A program made the position numbers and the translations under genes. Below, piece after piece: positions 63,190-63,260 of a stretch of DNA of 63,260 nt; position 1 is the first letter of the stretch, and every line of letters starts with the position of its first letter. Source of the stretch: Halalkalibacter hemicellulosilyticusJCM 9152 (GTDB lineage Bacteria > Bacillota > Bacilli > Bacillales > Bacillaceae_D); contig NZ_BAUU01000028.1 of assembly GCF_000513115.1 (NCBI RefSeq), forward strand, positions 1 through 63,260. Reading direction: 5' to 3'. The notes under the pieces are model-generated. The model did no database searches. It was not told the origin of the DNA and saw only the letters and a program-made list of their open reading frames with translations.

Positions 63190-63260
63190 TTATTCACACA
63201 CCCATTGAATTGCATTTGCTATATATTCTGGCACTATAAAATCTTGATATTCATCCTGTT
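63190..63260 (-). CDS. C-terminal end of a gene upstream of the helicase (partial)
   Basis: The minus-strand frame reads DEYQDFIVPEYIANAIQWV and ends two codons later in TAA, one base before the helicase ATG. The tight spacing marks translational coupling. The rest lies beyond the window. An OLD/AAA-type nuclease would be expected if the pair is Gabija-like, but 22 residues cannot show this. Confidence 0.5.
   Translation of the reverse strand, partial: QDEYQDFIVPEYIANAIQWVCE

Noticed and set aside
1-63260. CRISPR arrays, tRNA and rRNA genes
   Set aside because: Reading through found no regularly spaced direct repeats of CRISPR size, no tRNA cloverleaf with a GTTCRA arm, and no rRNA signature; a dedicated scan was not possible.

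Overview
The window looks like the chromosome of a low-GC, alkaliphilic or halotolerant Bacillaceae species. The evidence is AGGAGG-type ribosome binding sites, Bacillus-type families (PucR, NrnB, YukE-type WXG100), a Staphylococcus-like order of type VII secretion genes, and exported proteins with long Asp/Glu-rich linkers. No rRNA, tRNA or CRISPR array was recognised.

Layout. 0.2-1.6 kb: a TetR regulator with its own operators, a DUF3995 membrane protein and the wreck of a flavin monooxygenase gene. 1.6-10.9 kb: an allantoin degradation cluster (PucR regulator, allantoinase, an ABC importer, allantoate amidohydrolase, ureidoglycine aminotransferase). 11.2-12.0 kb: a fatty acid hydroxylase family membrane enzyme, followed by a 1.5 kb gene-poor gap. 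13.5-31.9 kb: a complete type VII secretion locus (esxA-esaA-essA-esaB-essB-essC), then DUF5082 and DUF5344 partners, an LXG toxin with a glycine-zipper C-terminus, two DUF443 immunity-like proteins, DUF4176 and DUF5085 proteins, two paralogous membrane proteins, a lipoprotein and toxin-tail vestiges. 32-36 kb: a chemoreceptor and a Na/phosphate cotransporter with a PhoP-like box. 36.4-42.2 kb: hexuronate catabolism (uxaC-uxaA-uxaB) and a Gfo/Idh dehydrogenase, tied together by a shared operator. 42.6-47.5 kb: a chemoreceptor, an orphan response regulator with a degenerate receiver, a Nif11-like small protein, a stand-alone LanM-type LanC cyclase and a four-cysteine small protein. This is the least conventional locus in the window. 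47.5-53 kb: a CsoR-type repressor, MoaB, a repeat-rich gap, an ABC exporter behind a Fur-like box, and futalosine-pathway menaquinone genes (mqnB, mqnD). 53-60 kb: NrnB, the MoxR-DUF58-transglutaminase trio and guaA. 60.2-63.3 kb: an accessory segment abutting the 3' end of guaA, with a truncated cytosine methyltransferase and a UvrD-like helicase whose upstream partner is cut by the window edge.

How genes work together. The puc cluster would take allantoin to oxalurate and glycine. The type VII genes form one export machine with its own toxin-immunity payload. The uxa genes convert glucuronate/galacturonate to 2-keto-3-deoxygluconate. Direct repeats of TTTAAN/TTWACA at 11-bp steps precede the phosphate transporter, one chemoreceptor, the Nif11-like gene and the LanC-like gene. 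This suggests OmpR/PhoP-family control of a shared set.

A quality caution: seven otherwise intact genes (esaA, essC, a putative immunity gene, a chemoreceptor, mqnD, nrnB, DUF58) are each broken by exactly one missing base, as is the monooxygenase remnant. The uniform sign suggests base-calling under-counts rather than eight independent mutations. These genes are annotated here across the break.
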